Source of the DNA: Paraburkholderia franconis
GTDB taxonomy: Bacteria > Pseudomonadota > Gammaproteobacteria > Burkholderiales > Burkholderiaceae
Direction of reading: 5' to 3'
DNA: 64,000 nucleotides
Assembly: GCF_009362735.1 (NCBI RefSeq)
Contig: NZ_WHNP01000026.1
Coordinates: 1-64,000 of the forward strand
Below, piece after piece: positions 35,323 to 44,549 of this stretch; positions within the stretch are counted from its first letter, which is position 1; each line of letters starts with the position of its first letter. Position numbers and translations under genes: made by a program. A model generated the notes under the pieces. That model had not been told where the DNA came from. It ran no database searches and saw nothing but the letters and a program-made list of their open reading frames with translations.

Positions 35323-35361
35323 ATACAGCAGAAAAATACAGCAGAAAAATGCAGCAGAAAA
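35323..35361. repeat. 13-bp tandem repeat, three units
   Basis: Three copies of ATACAGCAGAAAA occur back to back (the third is ATGCAGCAGAAAA) between the terminator and the stop of the solute-binding-protein gene. The unit count may vary between strains. Confidence 0.85.
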
Positions 35362-35385
35362 CCGAAAGCGAAAAACCGAAGCGGC

Positions 35386-36177
35386 TTACTTCGCCGAAAC
35401 GTCGATATTGCCGAAGTACTTCTGCGCGAGCGTCTTGACCGTGCCGTCCGCCTGCACCTTTGCGATTGCCGCGTTCAACTGGTCGCGCAGCGCGGTGTCG
35501 CCTTTGCGGACGCCGAACGCGATGCCGCTGCCGAGAATCTTGTCGTCACGCACCGCTTGGCCGACGAACGCGAAGTCCTTGCCGTCGGGACGCGAAAGGA
35601 AGCCCGTTTGCCCCGCGGGCGCAAGCACGAGCGTTGCATCGAGACGACCCGCGACGAGATCCGCATACACCTGGTTCTGGTCCTGATACGGCACGACCGT
35701 CACGCCGGCGCCTTCCCAGTGCGCCTTCGCATACGTTTCCTGAATCGACGCCTGCAACACGCCGACGCGCTTGCCCTTCAGCGATTCGGGCGTCGGCAGC
35801 AGGCCGCTGTCCTTGCGCGCGATCAGTTGCGTCGGCACGCGGTAGATCACGTTGGTGAAGTCGATGGCCTGGCGGCGCTTTTCCGTCGCATTCATCGCCG
35901 AGTTGATCGCATCGAACTTGCGGCCTTGCAGCGCCGGAATCAAACCGTCGAACGACGTTTCGACCCAGCTGCATTTCAGGTTTGCCGTCTTGCAGACCGC
36001 GTTGCCGATATCGATATCGAAGCCCTGCAATTCGCCATTCGAGCCCTTCGATTCGAACGGCGGATATTGCGCTTCGAGTCCGTAGCGCAGCGTCGTCGCA
36101 TCGGCGGCCATCGCCGACGCCGTCGCAACCGATGCGAACGCGCACGCCAGCATCAGCAGATTCTTCAAAAGCTTCAT
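35386..36177 (-). CDS. Polar amino-acid ABC transporter substrate-binding protein
   Basis: Periplasmic binding protein of 263 aa (SBP_bac_3 family). The signal peptide runs to ASAMA (about residue 24). LRYGLEAQYPPFESKGSNG and GFDIDIGNAVC form the N-lobe signature. MNATEKRRQAIDFTNVIY and the hinge GKRVGVLQ follow. These bind basic or polar amino acids. No permease or ATPase gene is adjacent, so it is an orphan subunit here, transcribed with the hydrolase and aminotransferase upstream. Confidence 0.88.
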   Translation of the reverse strand: MKLLKNLLMLACAFASVATASAMAADATTLRYGLEAQYPPFESKGSNGELQGFDIDIGNAVCKTANLKCSWVETSFDGLIPALQGRKFDAINSAMNATEKRRQAIDFTNVIYRVPTQLIARKDSGLLPTPESLKGKRVGVLQASIQETYAKAHWEGAGVTVVPYQDQNQVYADLVAGRLDATLVLAPAGQTGFLSRPDGKDFAFVGQAVRDDKILGSGIAFGVRKGDTALRDQLNAAIAKVQADGTVKTLAQKYFGNIDVSAK

Positions 36178-36200
36178 CGTCGATCTCCTTCCCTTTATGT

Positions 36201-37043
36201 TCAATGCACGTCAGACGGCGTAGCGATGCGCCGATGCGTCAGCACCGGCAGACGGTTGCGCGCTTCGTCGAGCGCGGCCTGGGTCAGCGTCGCGAGAGCG
36301 ATGCCGGGTTCGTCGTCGTGACGCGCGAGCACTTCGCCCCACGGCCCGACGATCATACTGTGGCCAAAAGTCCGCCACCCGTTCGAGTGCGTGCCGCACT
36401 GCCCGGACGCGAGCACGAAGGCCTGATTTTCGACGGCTCGCGCGCGCAACAACAACTCCCAATGCGCGAGTCCCGTTGTGTGCGTGAACGCAGCGGGCAC
36501 GGCGATCACGTCGGCATCGGGCGCAGCGCGATACAGCTCGGGAAAGCGCAAGTCGTAGCACACCGACAAACGCAGCGCGCCGAACGGCCCTTGAACAGTG
36601 CCGATGCTATCGCCGCCGACCATCGTATCGCCTTCGGCGTGCCGCTCGGCGCCCTGGTTGAAGCTGAACAGATGAATCTTGTCGTAGCGTGCCGCGCACT
36701 GCCCCGACGGATCGAACACGAGCGACGTGTTGTACGCATGCGTGCCGACCTGCGGACCCTGCGACGGCCGGATCGGCACCGTGCCGCCGATCAGCCACGC
36801 GTTCGTCTCGCGCGCCAGTGCGGATAGCGCGTGTTGAATCGGACCATCGCCGAATGCTTCGGCGAGCGCGACACGCTGCATTTCGTCATCGCCGATCCAG
36901 CAGAAGTATTCGGGCAAGCAGATCAGCGTTGCGCCTTCGCGCGCCGCCTCGTGCACCCAACGGCGCGCTTCGCCGAGATTCTGCTGGACGTCCGCGCTGC
37001 TGCTCATCTGCACGACGGCTGCCTTGATCGATTCCTGCATCAT
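36201..37043 (-). CDS. Carbon-nitrogen hydrolase (Nit/omega-amidase-like)
   Basis: Nitrilase-superfamily amidase of 280 aa; ATG 37043 follows GAGGA. The catalytic triad is visible as Glu in CLPEYF, Lys in RYDKIHLF and Cys in VCYDLRFPEL (about residue 155). Nit1/Nit2-type members hydrolyse deaminated glutathione or alpha-ketoglutaramate. The aminotransferase gene 10 bp upstream suggests an omega-amidase that removes the ketoamide made when glutamine is the amino donor; that role is inferred from gene order. Confidence 0.85.
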   Translation of the reverse strand: MMQESIKAAVVQMSSSADVQQNLGEARRWVHEAAREGATLICLPEYFCWIGDDEMQRVALAEAFGDGPIQHALSALARETNAWLIGGTVPIRPSQGPQVGTHAYNTSLVFDPSGQCAARYDKIHLFSFNQGAERHAEGDTMVGGDSIGTVQGPFGALRLSVCYDLRFPELYRAAPDADVIAVPAAFTHTTGLAHWELLLRARAVENQAFVLASGQCGTHSNGWRTFGHSMIVGPWGEVLARHDDEPGIALATLTQAALDEARNRLPVLTHRRIATPSDVH

Positions 37044-37053
37044 CGCGTGGTCC

Positions 37054-38208
37054 TCAAATCGAGCGCAGACGGCGCGCGCCTTCGATCAGCGTATCGTCGT
37101 CTTTCGAAAAACTCAGGCGAATGAGGCCGCCATCCGTGCCGTCCGTATAGAACGCCGACAGGGGAATGGTCGCGACCTTCGCATCGCGGATCAGGCGCAG
37201 CACGAAGTCGCTGTCCTTTTCGTCAGAGAAGCCGCGAAAACGCGCGAGCATGAAGAAGCTGCCTTCGCTCGGCAACAGTTCGAAGCGTGAGTCGCTCAGT
37301 TCGCGCGTCAACAGATCGCGCTTGTGCTGATAGAACTCGGACAGTCCCAGATAGCTCTGCGGATTCGCGAGCGCTTCGACGAACGCGTATTGCATCGGCG
37401 TATCGGCGGAAAACACCATGAACTGATGGACCTTGCGAATCTCGTCCATCAGCGCGGCGGGCGCGAGGCAATAGCCTACGCGCCAGCCCGTCACGTGATA
37501 CGACTTGCCGAACGACGACACGATCACGCTGCGCTCCGCGAGTTCGCGATGACGCGCCATGCTGTGATGCTTCGCGCCGTCGAACACGACGTGCTCGTAC
37601 ACTTCGTCGGACAGAATCACGATATCCGTATTGCGCGTGACCGCTTTCAGGCGTTCGATATCGGCGTCGCTGAAGATCGTCGCGGTCGGATTGTGCGGTG
37701 TGTTGACGATGATCATCCGCGTTCTCGGCGTGATTGCGGCGGACACTTCAGCCCAGTTCACGCGGAAATCGTTCGATGAAAGCTTGATCGCGATCGGCTT
37801 CGCGCCTTGAAGGCGAACGATAGGCGCATAGCTGTCGAACGACGGCTCGAAGTAGATCACCTCGTCGCCGGGATGCACGAGCGCGCTGATCGTCGAGTAC
37901 AGCCCTTCGCTCGCGCTCGCGATCACGGTCACTTCCGTCGACGGATCGTAGTGCACGCCGTACAGCGTCTCCACTTTCGCCGAGAGCGCCGCGCGCAATG
38001 CGCCGATGCCGGCCATCGGCGCGTACTGGTTGTGACCCGCGCGCATCGCCTTGGCCACACCATCGACCAGCGCTTCGTCGGGCGCGAAATTCGGCGCGCC
38101 TTGCGACAGGTTCAGCGCATTGTGTTCGGCGGCCAGTTGGCCGATGACCGTGAAGATCGTTGTGCCGACGTCCGGCAATTTCGAGCGGGCTTGCAAAGCG
38201 CTCTGCAT
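37054..38208 (-). CDS. PLP-dependent aminotransferase (methionine/glutamine type)
   Basis: Fold-type I aminotransferase of 384 aa, start MQSALQARSKLPDVG. The PLP Lys is in SFGKSYHVTGWRVGYC (about residue 235), with NTPHNPTATIF and the carboxylate-binding Arg in IRLSFSKDDD. It resembles YbdL, a methionine aminotransferase that uses keto acids. It is the first gene of the aminotransferase-hydrolase-binding-protein unit. Preferred substrates are inferred from the family. Confidence 0.85.
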   Translation of the reverse strand: MQSALQARSKLPDVGTTIFTVIGQLAAEHNALNLSQGAPNFAPDEALVDGVAKAMRAGHNQYAPMAGIGALRAALSAKVETLYGVHYDPSTEVTVIASASEGLYSTISALVHPGDEVIYFEPSFDSYAPIVRLQGAKPIAIKLSSNDFRVNWAEVSAAITPRTRMIIVNTPHNPTATIFSDADIERLKAVTRNTDIVILSDEVYEHVVFDGAKHHSMARHRELAERSVIVSSFGKSYHVTGWRVGYCLAPAALMDEIRKVHQFMVFSADTPMQYAFVEALANPQSYLGLSEFYQHKRDLLTRELSDSRFELLPSEGSFFMLARFRGFSDEKDSDFVLRLIRDAKVATIPLSAFYTDGTDGGLIRLSFSKDDDTLIEGARRLRSI

Positions 38209-38524
38209 GAGATTCCTCCTCCTCGCTGCAAATCGGCGGGCCATGCGTGATGCGTCGGTCCCGTCCAGTTTGAACGATTAGGCAACAACGCGTGCGTGAG
38301 AACAATCGAAAGTTTGTCATGCGCGGCATGCGTTTCGCTCATGCGGCGAATGCTGCGGCGCGAAGCGCGAGAGTACGCGAAGGCGCTTGCGCGAACGGAG
38401 TAAAGCGGAATGCGGACGACGGCAGGGTAATCCCGCAGGTATGAAACCACGTGATGCTAAGGAGGGTTGGCAGCAGCCTTGCAGAAGAGAGAGGCAGCGC
38501 GTGTCGCGCGCTGCCGTCACGCGT
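38209..38524. other. Intergenic region with hairpin
   Basis: This 316-bp gap upstream of the aminotransferase and downstream of dbpA contains the stem GGCAGCGCG...CGCGCTGCC (38493-38515). On the minus strand the stem is followed by TCTCTCTT, a possible dbpA terminator. No gene is visible. Confidence 0.5.
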
Positions 38525-39916
38525 TCATTCGTCCATCAGGCGCACTTTCACCTTCTTGCCCTTGACCTTGCCCGCGCTCAGTTTGCGCAGCGCGTCACGG
38601 GCGATGCTGCGATCGACGGCGACGTAAGTCGAAAACTCCGTCACGTTGATCTTGCCGATCTGCGAACCGTTGAAGCCCGCTTCGCCCGTCAGCGCGCCGA
38701 GCACGTCGCCGGGGCGGATCTTTTCCTTGCGGCCGCCGAGTATCTGCAGCGTCTCCATCGGCGGCAGCAGCGGCTCGTCGCTTGCAGGCTTCAATTCGGC
38801 AAGCGGATGCCACTCGACGTCGCGCCCCTGCGCCTCTTCGATGCCGCCCACGCGCCCCATTTCGTTCATGCTCGCGAGGCTCAGCGCCCAGCCGTCCTGA
38901 TCCGCCCGGCCCGTGCGGCCGATGCGATGCACGTGCACTTCCGGATCGGGCGTCACATCGACGTTGATCACCGCTTCGAGCTGCGCGATGTCGAGGCCGC
39001 GCGCGGCGACGTCGGTTGCAACGAGCACGGAGCAGCTGCGATTTGCGAACTGGATCAGCACCTGATCACGTTCGCGCTGCTCGAGCTCGCCATGCAGCGC
39101 GAGCGCGTGCAAGCCCTGTGCGCGCAGCACGTCGAGCAGATCGCGGCACTGGTTCTTCGTGTTGCAGAACGCGATCGTGCTCACAGGCCGGTAGTGATTC
39201 AGCAGCAGACCGACGGCATGCAGACGCTCGTCCTCCGTCACTTCATAGAAGCGCTGGCGAATCTTGCTGTCGCCGTGACGCTCTTCGAGCTTCACTTCCT
39301 TCGGGTTGCGCAGGAATTGCTGGCTCAGTTTCGCGATGCCCTCGGGGTACGTCGCGGAGAACAGCAGCGTCTGCCGTTCCTTTGGACATTGACGCGCGAC
39401 CTTCGCAATGTCGTCGAAGAAGCCCATGTCGAGCATGCGGTCCGCTTCGTCGAGCACGAGCGTGTTGAGCGCATCGAGCGCGAGGCTGCCGCGCTCCAGA
39501 TGATCCATGATGCGCCCCGGCGTGCCGACGATGATGTGCGCGCCGTGTTCGAGGCTCGCCGTCTGCGGACGCATCGGCGTGCCGCCGCACAGCGTCAGCA
39601 CCTTGATGTTCTCTTCGGCGCGCGCCAGACGGCGGATCTCCTGAGTGACCTGATCGGCGAGTTCGCGCGTCGGGCACAGCACCAGCGCCTGCACCGCGTA
39701 ACGGCGCGCATCGAGCCGCGCGAGCAGCGCGAGCGAGAACGCCGCCGTCTTGCCGCTGCCCGTCTTCGCCTGCGCGATCAGGTCTTGGCCGGCGAGCGCG
39801 ACAGGCAGGCTCGCGGCCTGGATCGGCGTCATCTCGACGTAGCCGAGTTGTGTGAGATTCGCGAGCGCCGCCGGCGAGAGCGGCAGTTCGCTGAAGGGAC
39901 GTGCATTGTCTGTCAT
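38525..39916 (-). CDS. dbpA: ATP-dependent RNA helicase DbpA
   Basis: DEAD-box helicase of 463 aa: Q motif and AKTGSGKTAAF (motif I), PTRELA (Ia), VLDEADRMLDMGF (II), FSATYP (III), ATDVAARGLDI (V), HRIGRTGRA (VI). The last 75 residues (KIRPGDVLGALTGEAGF...VAVDRSIARDALRKL) are the DbpA RNA-binding domain, which recognises hairpin 92 of 23S rRNA. It acts in large-subunit assembly. Confidence 0.94.
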   Translation of the reverse strand: MTDNARPFSELPLSPAALANLTQLGYVEMTPIQAASLPVALAGQDLIAQAKTGSGKTAAFSLALLARLDARRYAVQALVLCPTRELADQVTQEIRRLARAEENIKVLTLCGGTPMRPQTASLEHGAHIIVGTPGRIMDHLERGSLALDALNTLVLDEADRMLDMGFFDDIAKVARQCPKERQTLLFSATYPEGIAKLSQQFLRNPKEVKLEERHGDSKIRQRFYEVTEDERLHAVGLLLNHYRPVSTIAFCNTKNQCRDLLDVLRAQGLHALALHGELEQRERDQVLIQFANRSCSVLVATDVAARGLDIAQLEAVINVDVTPDPEVHVHRIGRTGRADQDGWALSLASMNEMGRVGGIEEAQGRDVEWHPLAELKPASDEPLLPPMETLQILGGRKEKIRPGDVLGALTGEAGFNGSQIGKINVTEFSTYVAVDRSIARDALRKLSAGKVKGKKVKVRLMDE

Positions 39917-39931
39917 GTTGTTGTGCGGGCT

Positions 39932-40117
39932 TCAGTTATACGGGCGGCCTTCGATCTGCTCATAGACGATCGTGCCGTCGTCGGCGTCGAAACGCTCGAC
40001 ATAGTTGCGGGCGCCGCACATCGGGCAGCGAAACAGCAGACCCTGCCCTTCGTTCTTGATGACGACGTCGGACTGTTCCCACTGCGCGCCGCAGCTCTGA
40101 TTGATGCAAGTAAACAC
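39932..40117 (-). CDS. Small zinc-ribbon protein
   Basis: Protein of 61 aa. GTG 40117 is chosen because GGAG precedes it at 7 nt; longer frames upstream are not protein-like. Four cysteines (TCINQSCGAQW and FRCPMCGARNY) form a probable zinc ribbon, followed by an acidic tail. Function is unknown; it lies 15 bp upstream of dbpA on the same strand and may be co-transcribed with it. Confidence 0.75.
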   Translation of the reverse strand: MFTCINQSCGAQWEQSDVVIKNEGQGLLFRCPMCGARNYVERFDADDGTIVYEQIEGRPYN

Positions 40118-40334
40118 GTTGATTCTCCAGCTTGATCGGTTGAGCGCGTTCCGTCGCGGGCGAAGAACGCGAATGCACGCAAGGCGATGATCGATCGGTC
40201 CACGCAATGGAACCGATATAGCGCAGCCTGCTATGTCGTGGATGAGGATTGGTTGATCGGGCGGCGAAGGAAATTCGCGCATTCCGCGATTTTAACGGAA
40301 GCGCGCAGGCGAGCCCTGTGAGCGTTCGATGCGC

Positions 40335-41342
40335 CTAGTGAGTCAGCAGTGCGTTCACGGGCGCATGGACGGTTTTGAGCGTCTCTGAAGGAAGCAAGCC
40401 GAACAGCCTGCGATAGTCGGTCGCGAACTGGCTCAGATGCCAGAAGCCCCACGCAGCCGCGACGTCCTGCACCGTGCGCTCGCCAGGTGCGGCATCGCAC
40501 AGATCGCGGCGCGCGCCATTCAGGCGGATCGCGCGCAGATAGCTCGCGGGCGCGAGACCCAGCACGTCCTGAAAGCAGTACTGCAACGTGCGGCGGCTGA
40601 CGTGCAGATGCTCGCACAACTCGGGCACGCTGACGGGACGCTCGCGATTCGCGAGCACGTACTCGCGTGCGGCAGAGACGATCCATTGCCTGCGCGGACG
40701 CGCGGGAATCGCGGCGGGTTCGACGGATGCGGTCGTGCACAGGTCGAACAGCGACGACAGCACCGACGCTTGCAGGTTGGATCGGGCGCGTGTGGAAAGC
40801 GCGGCGCTTGCCGTATCGTCGAGTGCGCTGCGCAACAGCGCGCAGAATCGCGCCTTGTTTTTCGCATCGATCGGAACGACGCCTGTGTGCGTGGCCTGAT
40901 CGATCATGTCGGCGTGTTCGACGGCGGCTGCATGCCGATGCAGCACGTCACGGCACACGACCACGCCGAAGATCGCGTAGCCGCCCGGCGTCAGCAGTTC
41001 GAATTCGACGCCGCCGCGTTGAAACGCGAGCGCATCGTCGCCGATCGCATGCGAGTCGATGCGGCCCGTGCTCGCGTCGTCGGCGGGAATGCCGAACCAG
41101 TATGCGTCTGCGGGCACTTCGCACGCCTGGCGCAATGTCTGGCTCGTCGTCTCGCAGAACACGTGCATCGCGTCGAGATGCAAGCCCGTCAGCTTTCCGA
41201 CGAAGCGCCCTGCTGTGAGCTGGTCGTAAGTCTGCGTCCAGCCGCGAAGATTGCGCGCCTGTTCATCGGCGTCGTGCGCGACGCTCGTTTCGACGCGGCA
41301 CACGGGCACGCGCGAGAACGGAGAGGAAAGATCGGTCGTCAT
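40335..41342 (-). CDS. AraC-family regulator of ethanolamine genes (EutR-like)
   Basis: Protein of 335 aa from ATG 41342 (an in-frame ATG at 41363 is an alternative). The C-terminal AraC domain (about 225-325) has both HTH motifs: VPELCEHLHVSRRTLQYCFQ and VQDVAAAWGFWHLSQFATDYRRLFG. The N-terminal half is a sensing domain. It is divergent from exaC and adjoins eat-eutBC, so it probably activates ethanolamine catabolism in response to ethanolamine or acetaldehyde, like EutR of other proteobacteria; the role is by context. Confidence 0.82.
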   Translation of the reverse strand: MTTDLSSPFSRVPVCRVETSVAHDADEQARNLRGWTQTYDQLTAGRFVGKLTGLHLDAMHVFCETTSQTLRQACEVPADAYWFGIPADDASTGRIDSHAIGDDALAFQRGGVEFELLTPGGYAIFGVVVCRDVLHRHAAAVEHADMIDQATHTGVVPIDAKNKARFCALLRSALDDTASAALSTRARSNLQASVLSSLFDLCTTASVEPAAIPARPRRQWIVSAAREYVLANRERPVSVPELCEHLHVSRRTLQYCFQDVLGLAPASYLRAIRLNGARRDLCDAAPGERTVQDVAAAWGFWHLSQFATDYRRLFGLLPSETLKTVHAPVNALLTH

Positions 41343-41697
41343 ATGGGCGTCGATGATGAACATGCACCTGCATGTGACATTGAACAAACAAGCGTACACC
41401 GACGCAAGTCCCATGCCGAAAGAACCCTCGGCGACTTTCCATTCCAGTGCACGTGCGCTGTTCATTCGATGAACACTCGCTCGTCGAACTGCTCATCGAT
41501 GCAACGCCTGCTCTGAGCAATCTCTCGTGCATCGCGTGGGTGCATCGCGACAGTGCCGCGTGCACCGGCATCGGCGGCACGCATGCACTCGTTGGCACAC
41601 TTCTGGCGATATGGACCCGCGGCAGCAGAAGACCGCTCAGCCGGGTGACATGCCCAAACGAATACATCGACTATCCGATCATGTGAGGAGCACGCAG
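41343..41697. other. Divergent intergenic region eutR-like / exaC
   Basis: This 355-bp region must hold the promoters of both the AraC gene and exaC. The candidate sigma-54 element at 41593-41607 lies here; no gene is visible. GAGGAG precedes exaC. Confidence 0.55.
41593..41607 (+). promoter_or_regulatory. Possible sigma-54 promoter for exaC
   Basis: TGGCACACTTCTGGC keeps the GG-N10-GC spacing and the TGGCAC half of the -24/-12 consensus, but the -12 half is TGGC, not TTGC. It is about 90 bp before the exaC start. Aldehyde dehydrogenase genes of this type are often sigma-54-dependent; the site is speculative. Confidence 0.3.
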
Positions 41698-43218
41698 ATG
41701 AATCACGCAGAGATGAAGTTTCTGACCACCGAGTTTCCGTACAAGAAGCAATACGAGAATTTCATCGGTGGGGAGTGGGTGAAGCCGGCGGGCGGCGAGT
41801 ACTTCGACAACGTCTCGCCGATTACGGGCGAGCCGTTCACGTCGATTCCGCGCTCACGCGAAGCCGACGTCGAGCTCGCGCTGGACGCCGCGCATCGCGC
41901 GAAAACGGCTTGGGGCAAGACCTCGACCACGGAACGCGCGAACATCCTCAACAAGATCGCCGATCGCCTGGAAGCGAACCTGCAACGTATCGCCGTCGCC
42001 GAGACGATCGACAACGGCAAGCCACTGCGCGAAACGATGGCCGCCGACATTCCCCTCGCGATCGATCACTTCCGCTATTTCGCCGGCGCGGTCCGCGCGC
42101 AGGAAGGCGGCATTTCGGAAATCGATCACGATACGGTCGCCTATCACTTTCATGAGCCGCTCGGCGTGGTCGGCCAGATCATTCCGTGGAATTTCCCGAT
42201 CCTGATGGCTACGTGGAAACTCGCGCCCGCGCTCGCGGCAGGCAATTGCGTCGTGCTGAAACCCGCCGAGCAAACGCCCGCGTCGATACTCGTGCTGGTC
42301 GAACTGATTCAGGATCTGCTGCCTGCGGGCGTGCTGAACGTGGTCAATGGCTTTGGCCTCGAAGCGGGCAAGCCGCTCGCGTCGAGCAAGCGCATCGCAA
42401 AGATCGCGTTCACGGGCGAAACGACGACGGGCCGCCTGATCATGCAGTACGCAAGCCAGAACATCATCCCCGTGACGCTGGAACTGGGCGGAAAGAGCCC
42501 GAACATCTTCTTCGCCGACGTGCTCGACAAGGACGACAGCTTCTTCGACAAGGCACTCGAAGGCTTTGCGATGTTCGCGTTGAATCAGGGCGAAGTGTGC
42601 ACGTGCCCGTCGCGCGTGCTGATCGAAGAATCGATTTACGACCGCTTCATGGAGCGCGCGTTGAAGCGCGTCGCCGCCATTCAGCAAGGACACCCGCTCG
42701 ACGCGAAGACGATGATCGGCGCGCAGGCATCGAAGGAACAGCTCGAAAAGATCCTGTCGTATATCGATCTCGGCAAGCAGGAAGGCGCGCAATGCCTGAT
42801 CGGCGGCGAGCAGAACAAGCTCGACGGCGAACTCGCGAAAGGCTACTACGTGAAGCCGACGGTATTCCGCGGTCACAACAAGATGCGCATTTTCCAGGAA
42901 GAGATCTTCGGGCCGGTCGTCTCCGTGACGACGTTCAAGAACGAAGAAGAAGCGCTCGAGATCGCCAACGATACGCTCTATGGCCTCGGCGCGGGCGTCT
43001 GGACACGCGATGGTTCGCGCGCCTATCGCTTCGGCCGCGAAATTCAGGCAGGCCGCGTGTGGACCAACTGCTATCACGCGTATCCGGCGCACGCGGCGTT
43101 TGGCGGCTACAAGCAGTCGGGCATCGGGCGCGAGAATCACAAGATGATGCTTGACCACTACCAGCAAACGAAGAACTTGCTCGTCAGCTATAGCGACAAG
43201 CCGTTGGGCTTCTTCTGA
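41698..43218 (+). CDS. exaC: Acetaldehyde dehydrogenase ExaC
   Basis: NAD+-dependent aldehyde dehydrogenase of 506 aa; ATG 41698 follows GAGGAG. Typical motifs: IPWNFPILM (nucleotide-binding), LELGGKSPNIFF with the general-base Glu (about residue 263), and the nucleophile Cys in NQGEVCTCPSR (about 301-303). It oxidises acetaldehyde to acetate. It is followed 78 bp downstream by a DUF779 gene, a constant pair. It faces eutC, so the aldehyde from ethanolamine is made and consumed by adjacent genes. Confidence 0.92.
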   Translation: MNHAEMKFLTTEFPYKKQYENFIGGEWVKPAGGEYFDNVSPITGEPFTSIPRSREADVELALDAAHRAKTAWGKTSTTERANILNKIADRLEANLQRIAVAETIDNGKPLRETMAADIPLAIDHFRYFAGAVRAQEGGISEIDHDTVAYHFHEPLGVVGQIIPWNFPILMATWKLAPALAAGNCVVLKPAEQTPASILVLVELIQDLLPAGVLNVVNGFGLEAGKPLASSKRIAKIAFTGETTTGRLIMQYASQNIIPVTLELGGKSPNIFFADVLDKDDSFFDKALEGFAMFALNQGEVCTCPSRVLIEESIYDRFMERALKRVAAIQQGHPLDAKTMIGAQASKEQLEKILSYIDLGKQEGAQCLIGGEQNKLDGELAKGYYVKPTVFRGHNKMRIFQEEIFGPVVSVTTFKNEEEALEIANDTLYGLGAGVWTRDGSRAYRFGREIQAGRVWTNCYHAYPAHAAFGGYKQSGIGRENHKMMLDHYQQTKNLLVSYSDKPLGFF

Positions 43219-43296
43219 GCGTCGTGCTCCTGTTGGGCGAATCGCGCGATGCGGTTCGCCCGCTTTTTCAGCGGATCAAATGAAAGAGGAAGCGCG

Positions 43297-43695
43297 ATGA
43301 ATGAAGAAGAAAGCGTTGCACGTGTCGTGGCAACCGATGCGGCCGTCAAACTGATCCAGCAGTTGAGCGCCGAACACGGACCGATCATTTTTCATCAATC
43401 GGGCGGATGTTGCGACGGCAGCGCGCCGATGTGTTTTCCGTCGAACGAGTTCATGGTCGGCGCATCGGATGTATGGCTCGGAACGATTGCAGGCGTGCCG
43501 TTCTACATGAGCGAATCGCAATTCGAGTACTGGCAGCACACGCAGTTGATCATCGATGTCGTGCCGGGCAACGGCGGCATGTTTTCGCTGGAGCGGCCGA
43601 CAGGGCTGCGATTCCTCACGCGCTCGCGTCTTTTCGATGACGAAGAAAACGCGTGGCTGGACAAGCATCCCGTGAGCCGTGCCGATGCGCTCTGA
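43297..43695 (+). CDS. DUF779 family protein
   Basis: Protein of 132 aa; ATG 43297 follows AGAGGA. FHQSGGCCDGSAPMCFP (about residues 32-48) is the DUF779 signature with paired Cys that could bind metal. The family nearly always lies next to acetaldehyde dehydrogenase genes (AcoD/ExaC), suggesting a role in aldehyde metabolism, but no activity is established. Confidence 0.85.
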   Translation: MNEEESVARVVATDAAVKLIQQLSAEHGPIIFHQSGGCCDGSAPMCFPSNEFMVGASDVWLGTIAGVPFYMSESQFEYWQHTQLIIDVVPGNGGMFSLERPTGLRFLTRSRLFDDEENAWLDKHPVSRADAL

Positions 43696-43757
43696 TGTTG
43701 CGTTGGCGAAGTTGACGCAGTAAGCGCCCAGCCGCGAAATGACGGCTGGACGCTTTG

Positions 43758-44549
43758 CTACTTTCTTGAAGCGTCCGTGATGACCGATGCGGCTTCGGTC
43801 GTTTGAAGCAGCGCATCGCTATCGTCCTTCAGACCGACACCCGTCAGCCCCAAACGGCGCGCATGCGTCAGCAGATAGTGCAGCTTGTGGGCGGCTGCTT
43901 CGTAGTCGAGCCCTTCCGGCCGCACGTTCGAAATGCAGTTGCGTTGCGCGTCGCTGCATCCGACTTTCGGCGCATACGTCAGATAGATGCCCAAGCTATC
44001 CGGCGAACTGAGCCCCGGCCGCTCGCCGATCAGCATCACGACGAGCTTCGTTCTCAGCAACTCACCGATCTCATCGCCCAACGCGACGCGCGATTGACGC
44101 GCGACCACGACGGGGCCGATCTTCCAGTCCGCGAGCCGCTTCGTGATGGCCTGCAACAGAGGCATCGACTGCTTTGAAGCCGCAAACGCGGATAGGCCAT
44201 CGGCGATGACGAAGACCACTTCGGGCGGATCGTCACTCGCGGCGTTGTTCAATAGATCGCGGCTCTCGTCCGCAAGACGCCGCCCCATATCCGGACGCCG
44301 CAAATAGTGCTCGCGATCCGGCGCGGCGCTATGCACGTCGAGCGATGCGAAGCCCTGCGCGCGCAACTGTTCGTGCAACACGTCGGCATCGAGCGGATGA
44401 TGCACGGCGTCGCGCGCCTGCGCGTGCGAAAGATTGAACGCCAGCAACGGCGCAGTCGGCAGAGAGTTGCCCGCGCGGCCCAACGCAATGCGTGCATTCG
44501 TGAATGCACGCAACGCCTGCCACGCGTTCTTTTCGATCGAATCGCTCAT
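43758..44549 (-). CDS. eutC: Ethanolamine ammonia-lyase small subunit
   Basis: Small subunit of 263 aa, start MSDSIEKNAWQALRAFT at ATG 44549, which overlaps the eutB stop by 4 bp. Typical blocks: TNARIALGRAGNSLPT, ADGLSAFA and KVGCSDAQRNCISNVRPEGL, of the adenosylcobalamin-binding subunit. With EutB it splits ethanolamine into acetaldehyde and ammonia using coenzyme B12. Transcribed after eat and eutB, without any microcompartment genes. Confidence 0.93.
   Translation of the reverse strand: MSDSIEKNAWQALRAFTNARIALGRAGNSLPTAPLLAFNLSHAQARDAVHHPLDADVLHEQLRAQGFASLDVHSAAPDREHYLRRPDMGRRLADESRDLLNNAASDDPPEVVFVIADGLSAFAASKQSMPLLQAITKRLADWKIGPVVVARQSRVALGDEIGELLRTKLVVMLIGERPGLSSPDSLGIYLTYAPKVGCSDAQRNCISNVRPEGLDYEAAAHKLHYLLTHARRLGLTGVGLKDDSDALLQTTEAASVITDASRK

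Noticed and set aside
41854..43167. 437-aa minus-strand frame opposite exaC
   Set aside because: Antisense shadow of the aldehyde dehydrogenase.
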